DNA of 64,000 nt from CAJQLB01 sp041392065 (GTDB lineage: Bacteria > Bacteroidota > Bacteroidia > Flavobacteriales > Flavobacteriaceae), in NCBI GenBank assembly GCA_041392065.1, contig JAWKMU010000005.1, positions 186,001 to 250,000 on the forward strand. Reading direction: 5' to 3'. The position numbers and the translations under genes are program-made. Numbering within the stretch: position 1 is the first letter of the stretch; each line of letters begins with the position of its first letter. Shown piece by piece: positions 61,088 through 64,000 of this stretch. The notes below the pieces were generated by a model, which searched no databases, was not told the DNA's origin, and was given only the letters and a program-made list of their open reading frames with translations.

Positions 61088-62179
61088 ATGCAAACGAAGT
61101 TAAAATACCTTTTAGTATCATTTATATTATTATTAACATTAGCTGTTTACCCTCAATCTTCAAAAGATAAATTTATTGTGGTTTTAGATGCTGGACATGG
61201 AGGTCATGATCCAGGAAAGAACACTAAAAATTATAAGGAAAAACATATTGCTCTCAATATAGCCCTAAAAATTGGGTCAATGTTGGAACAAGAAAAAGAT
61301 ATAAAAGTAATCTATACTAGAAAGAAAGATGTCTTTGTTGAATTGCATGAACGTGGAGCAATTGCAAATCGTGCTGATGCAGATTTATTCGTATCCATAC
61401 ACTGTAATGCACACGATTCACAAGCTTACGGTTCTGAGACTTGGGTTTTAGGAACCAAACGAAGCGAAACCAACTTTAATGTTGCAAAAGCTGAAAATGA
61501 GGTTATACTTTTAGAGGACGACTACGAAAAGCATTACGAAGGTTACGACCCAAATGCTCCAGAGTCTATCATTGGGCTTATGCTAATGAGCGAAGACTAC
61601 TTAGACCAAAGCATTTTATTGGCAAGTTATGTGCAAAATAACTTTGAAAACAAGCTTAAACGAAAAAACAGAGGTGTAAAACAAGAAGCATTCATAGTAT
61701 TGCACCAAACCTATATGCCAAGTGTTTTAATAGAAACAGGGTTTATTACCAATTTAAGCGAAGGAAAATATTTAAGTTCTGATAAAGGGCAGACTGAAAT
61801 GGCAACATCAATTAAAGAAGCCATTTTAAAGTATAGAAACAGTTTAAATGGCACAGACGATAATTTAATTATTGGTAATTCGGGTAAAGTCTACTCCAAT
61901 AGTAGCGACTCTGAAGTCTATCCTGACATCACTTTTAAGGTTCAAATAGCAGCAAGTACTAGAAAGTTAGAAACAAAGCCATATAACTTTAAAGGATTAA
62001 GCGATATTTCTCGCGAACAAGTTAATGGTGTTTACAAGTATTACTATGGTTCAACTTCAAATTATAATACCATTAAGGCACAAAAATTAGAAGCCTTAGA
62101 AAAAGGTTACAGTACATGTTTTATTGTTGCCATTAAAAATGGTGAACAAGTACCTTTAAGCGAAGCGCTTAAAAATTAA
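61088..62179 (+). CDS. N-acetylmuramoyl-L-alanine amidase (Amidase_3) with C-terminal SPOR-like domain
   Basis: The 363-residue exported enzyme cleaves the lactyl-peptide bond of peptidoglycan. It has a signal peptide (LLVSFILLLTLAVYPQS). The amidase_3 domain supplies zinc ligands in VLDAGHGGHDPG, the Glu in KEKHIALNIALKI, and His in FVSIHCNAH, and the catalytic Glu in LIETGFITNLSEG. A C-terminal region (TFKVQIAASTRKLETKPYNF, YKYYYGSTSNYNTIKAQKLE) resembles SPOR, which binds denuded glycan at division sites. It diverges from lptD and is followed by the MCE gene 71 bases on. Confidence 0.93.
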   Translation: MQTKLKYLLVSFILLLTLAVYPQSSKDKFIVVLDAGHGGHDPGKNTKNYKEKHIALNIALKIGSMLEQEKDIKVIYTRKKDVFVELHERGAIANRADADLFVSIHCNAHDSQAYGSETWVLGTKRSETNFNVAKAENEVILLEDDYEKHYEGYDPNAPESIIGLMLMSEDYLDQSILLASYVQNNFENKLKRKNRGVKQEAFIVLHQTYMPSVLIETGFITNLSEGKYLSSDKGQTEMATSIKEAILKYRNSLNGTDDNLIIGNSGKVYSNSSDSEVYPDITFKVQIAASTRKLETKPYNFKGLSDISREQVNGVYKYYYGSTSNYNTIKAQKLEALEKGYSTCFIVAIKNGEQVPLSEALKN

Positions 62180-62220
62180 AATCATCTTTTAATTAGAATT
62201 ATTCTTTTAAAATTAATTCC

Positions 62221-62228
62221 TAATTTTG
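62221..62228 (+). promoter_or_regulatory. Candidate -7 element before the MCE gene
   Basis: TAATTTTG matches TAnnTTTG exactly, 22 bases before the GTG start at 62251. No clear -33 TTTG is at the right distance. Confidence 0.35.
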
Positions 62229-62250
62229 TCACTAACCAAAAAAACAACCA

Positions 62251-63216
62251 GTGCGAATTTCCAGAGAAGTAAAAACTGCCGTTTTAGTTATTGTAAGTTT
62301 AATCCTTATTGTCTTTTTATTTAATTACCTCAAGGGTCAGAACTTACTGGATTCTTCAAGAAAAGTATATGTTATTTATGATAACGTTGAAGGTTTAGCA
62401 TCATCAAGTCCTGTTACCATTAATGGTCATGCCATTGGTAAAGTTCAAGAGATTGGGTTTACTGATGATGACTCTGGAAAAATAAAAGTTTTAATGCTTA
62501 TTGAAGACGATTTTCAGTTTTCAAAAAATAGTAAAGCAGAGCTTTACGATACTGGACTTATTGGAGGAAAAGGCATAAGCATTATTCCTGCTTTTGATGG
62601 TGCCGAAAATGTTGTTTCAAATGATGTACTTCAAGGCTCAGTTAAACCTGGATTAATGGATGTTGTTGGAAGTAGTTTAAACCCACTCCAAGATAAAGTA
62701 GGAGCTGTTATGGTAACTGCAGATTCTTTGCTTGCAAATTTAAATGATGTTTTTGATGAGCCTACAAAACGCAATCTTAAAAGTGGAATTTCTCAATTGG
62801 AAGCCACAATAGCCTCTTTTAAAAATACTTCAACATCGATCAATCAGTTGATTTCAAACAATAAAGAAAAATTAGATAAAACCCTTGCCAATGTTGAAGA
62901 AGTTTCATCCAATCTCTCAAGTATATCAGACTCTATTGCTAATGCCAATTTAACCAAAACCATTAACGATTTGCAAGCCACAGTAAGTAATTTTGATAAG
63001 CTTTTGTCGAGTATTGATAATGGAGAAGGTTCTATAGGCAAACTTTTAAAAGATGAAGGTCTTTACAATAACCTCGAAGGAGCAACTAAACAATTGGAAC
63101 AGTTGCTTCAGGATATGAAATTAAACCCAAAGCGTTATGTGCATTTTTCGTTGTTTGGAAAAAAGGCAAAAATTTATGATGCCGAAGGCAATGAAATTAA
63201 GGACCAAGAAAATTAA
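62251..63216 (+). CDS. MCE/MlaD family lipid-transport protein
   Basis: The 321-residue protein is the periplasmic, membrane-anchored substrate-binding part of an Mla-type phospholipid transporter. It starts with GTG at 62251. One N-terminal membrane helix (VLVIVSLILIVFLFNYL) precedes the MCE domain, about residues 38-120 (VYVIYDNVEGLASSSPVTIN, AELYDTGLIGGKGISIIP). A long helical coiled-coil tail with Asn/Ser repeats follows. The permease and ATPase partners are outside this window. It is followed by a respiratory-type (Fe-S) protein gene two bases later. Confidence 0.9.
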   Translation: MRISREVKTAVLVIVSLILIVFLFNYLKGQNLLDSSRKVYVIYDNVEGLASSSPVTINGHAIGKVQEIGFTDDDSGKIKVLMLIEDDFQFSKNSKAELYDTGLIGGKGISIIPAFDGAENVVSNDVLQGSVKPGLMDVVGSSLNPLQDKVGAVMVTADSLLANLNDVFDEPTKRNLKSGISQLEATIASFKNTSTSINQLISNNKEKLDKTLANVEEVSSNLSSISDSIANANLTKTINDLQATVSNFDKLLSSIDNGEGSIGKLLKDEGLYNNLEGATKQLEQLLQDMKLNPKRYVHFSLFGKKAKIYDAEGNEIKDQEN

Positions 63217-63218
63217 TT

Positions 63219-64000
63219 ATGGAGTATATACCAAATATTTTGTTTGCTATTATCCTTATTTTAGGAATAGGTTATTTTACTAAAAACATTGCAAAACTAA
63301 GACGCAATATTAAGCTTGGTCAAGATATAGATGTTTCTGACAACAAACCGCAGCGTTGGAAAAATATGGCAATGATTGCTCTTGGTCAGAGCAAAATGGT
63401 AGTAAGACCAGTTGCAGGATTTTTACACATTATTGTTTATTTAGGCTTTATCATAATCAATATTGAAGTATTAGAAATTATCATTGATGGTCTGTTTGGT
63501 ACACATCGTGTTTTATCAGGATTAGGAAGTTTTTATGGTTTTTTAATCGCTTCTTTTGAAATACTTGCTCTACTTGTTTTAGTTTCTGTGATTATTTTTT
63601 GGACTAGAAGAAATATTTTAAAGCTAAAACGTTTTTGGAAGAAAGAAATGACAAGCTGGCCAAAAAACGATGCCAATTACATTCTGTATTTTGAAATGGT
63701 TTTAATGACATTGTTTTTAGTAATGAATGCCACAGATGTTCAGTTTCAGGCTATGAATTCAGGTAATGCAATTAGCCAGTTTATTGCACCTTGGTTTGAA
63801 GGCTTTTCAGATTCAACATTGCATTTAATAGAACGGTCAGCTTGGTGGCTCCATATAATTGGAATTTTAATTTTTCTTAATTACTTATATTTCTCAAAGC
63901 ATTTACACATTCTGTTGGCTTTTCCAAACACGTATTATGGAAGTTTAAATCCTAAAGGTCAGCTAAACAATTTGGAAGCAGTTACTAAAGAAGTAAAGAT
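63219..64000 (+). CDS. Membrane-anchored (Fe-S)-binding oxidoreductase, N-terminal part (3' end outside window)
   Basis: The frame opens with ATG at 63219 and runs off the window, about 260 residues. It shows about five or six transmembrane segments (ILFAIILILGIGYFT, FLHIIVYLGFIIINIEVLEI, ASFEILALLVLVSVIIFW, WWLHIIGILIFLNYLYFSKH) and the segment SKHLHILLAFPNTYYGSLNP typical of the NarI-like membrane domain of HdrD/GlpC-like (Fe-S) proteins. The Cys-rich 4Fe-4S and CCG domains should follow outside. Its function would be electron transfer with an acyl-CoA or other dehydrogenase; this cannot be checked here. Two bases separate it from the MCE gene. Confidence 0.8.
   Translation, partial: MEYIPNILFAIILILGIGYFTKNIAKLRRNIKLGQDIDVSDNKPQRWKNMAMIALGQSKMVVRPVAGFLHIIVYLGFIIINIEVLEIIIDGLFGTHRVLSGLGSFYGFLIASFEILALLVLVSVIIFWTRRNILKLKRFWKKEMTSWPKNDANYILYFEMVLMTLFLVMNATDVQFQAMNSGNAISQFIAPWFEGFSDSTLHLIERSAWWLHIIGILIFLNYLYFSKHLHILLAFPNTYYGSLNPKGQLNNLEAVTKEVK

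Overview
The window is chromosomal DNA from a member of the Bacteroidota, most likely a marine Flavobacteriaceae. The DNA is AT-rich. Shine-Dalgarno sequences are mostly absent. Several promoters fit the Bacteroidota pattern TTTG-N20-TAnnTTTG. There is a giant secreted protein with a type IX secretion (T9SS) sorting domain, and many genes have typical flavobacterial forms (ClpC, TamB, LptD, DUF4159, THUMP-like methyltransferase). The species cannot be named from sequence alone.

Left chromosomal part (1-21132): end of nnrD, hutH, a 2190-residue Cys/Asp-rich repeat adhesin behind a long leader, a small conserved protein, clpC, gyrA, a TPR lipid- or envelope-side protein, an NlpC/P60 peptidase, a thiolase, a 7TM-HD phosphohydrolase, then tRNA-Ser(GCT), tRNA-Pro(TGG) and tRNA-Arg(TCT).

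Integrated element (about 21133-41308, roughly 20.2 kb): a 22-bp direct repeat of the tRNA-Arg 3' end marks both ends. Just inside the left end is an IntDOT-like tyrosine recombinase. Cargo 1 is an AraC-controlled sugar operon: Fe(II)/2-oxoglutarate dioxygenase, sugar isomerase-like TIM barrel, GH127-like, GH13, sulfatase and MFS sugar porter, with no SusC/SusD. Then comes a mobility/replication core: RteC, excisionase-like HTH, winged-helix protein and DnaC-like ATPase, the last carrying a 33-bp repeat insertion. Cargo 2 is a three-gene ABC-3C conflict system: Cap4/DUF4297-like nuclease, middle component and DUF3732 ABC ATPase. It is followed by about 0.5 kb of strongly folded non-coding DNA that includes a partial mimic of the tRNA-Arg anticodon arm. 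At the right end is a compact minus-strand cassette: conserved protein, DUF5675, and two tiny membrane proteins resembling a lysis or particle module. A small HTH-like protein lies next to attR. No relaxase, conjugation or transposase gene was seen.

Right chromosomal part (41309-64000): a minus-strand run tsaD-rsmE-DUF4159-trmH-like-AI-2E transporter-THUMP-like methyltransferase; then tamB, pfkA, gap, a BadF-type kinase, guaC, a DPP IV-like peptidase, ridA, lptD, an amidase, an MCE/MlaD protein and the start of a membrane (Fe-S) oxidoreductase. Outer-membrane biogenesis is well represented (TamB, LptD, MlaD, amidase).

The most interesting material is in the element: the undescribed sugar operon, the ABC-3C system with its folded flank, the lysis-like cassette, and the repeated sites around attL, attR and the rteC-xis gap. 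All calls come from reading the sequence; no database search was run.
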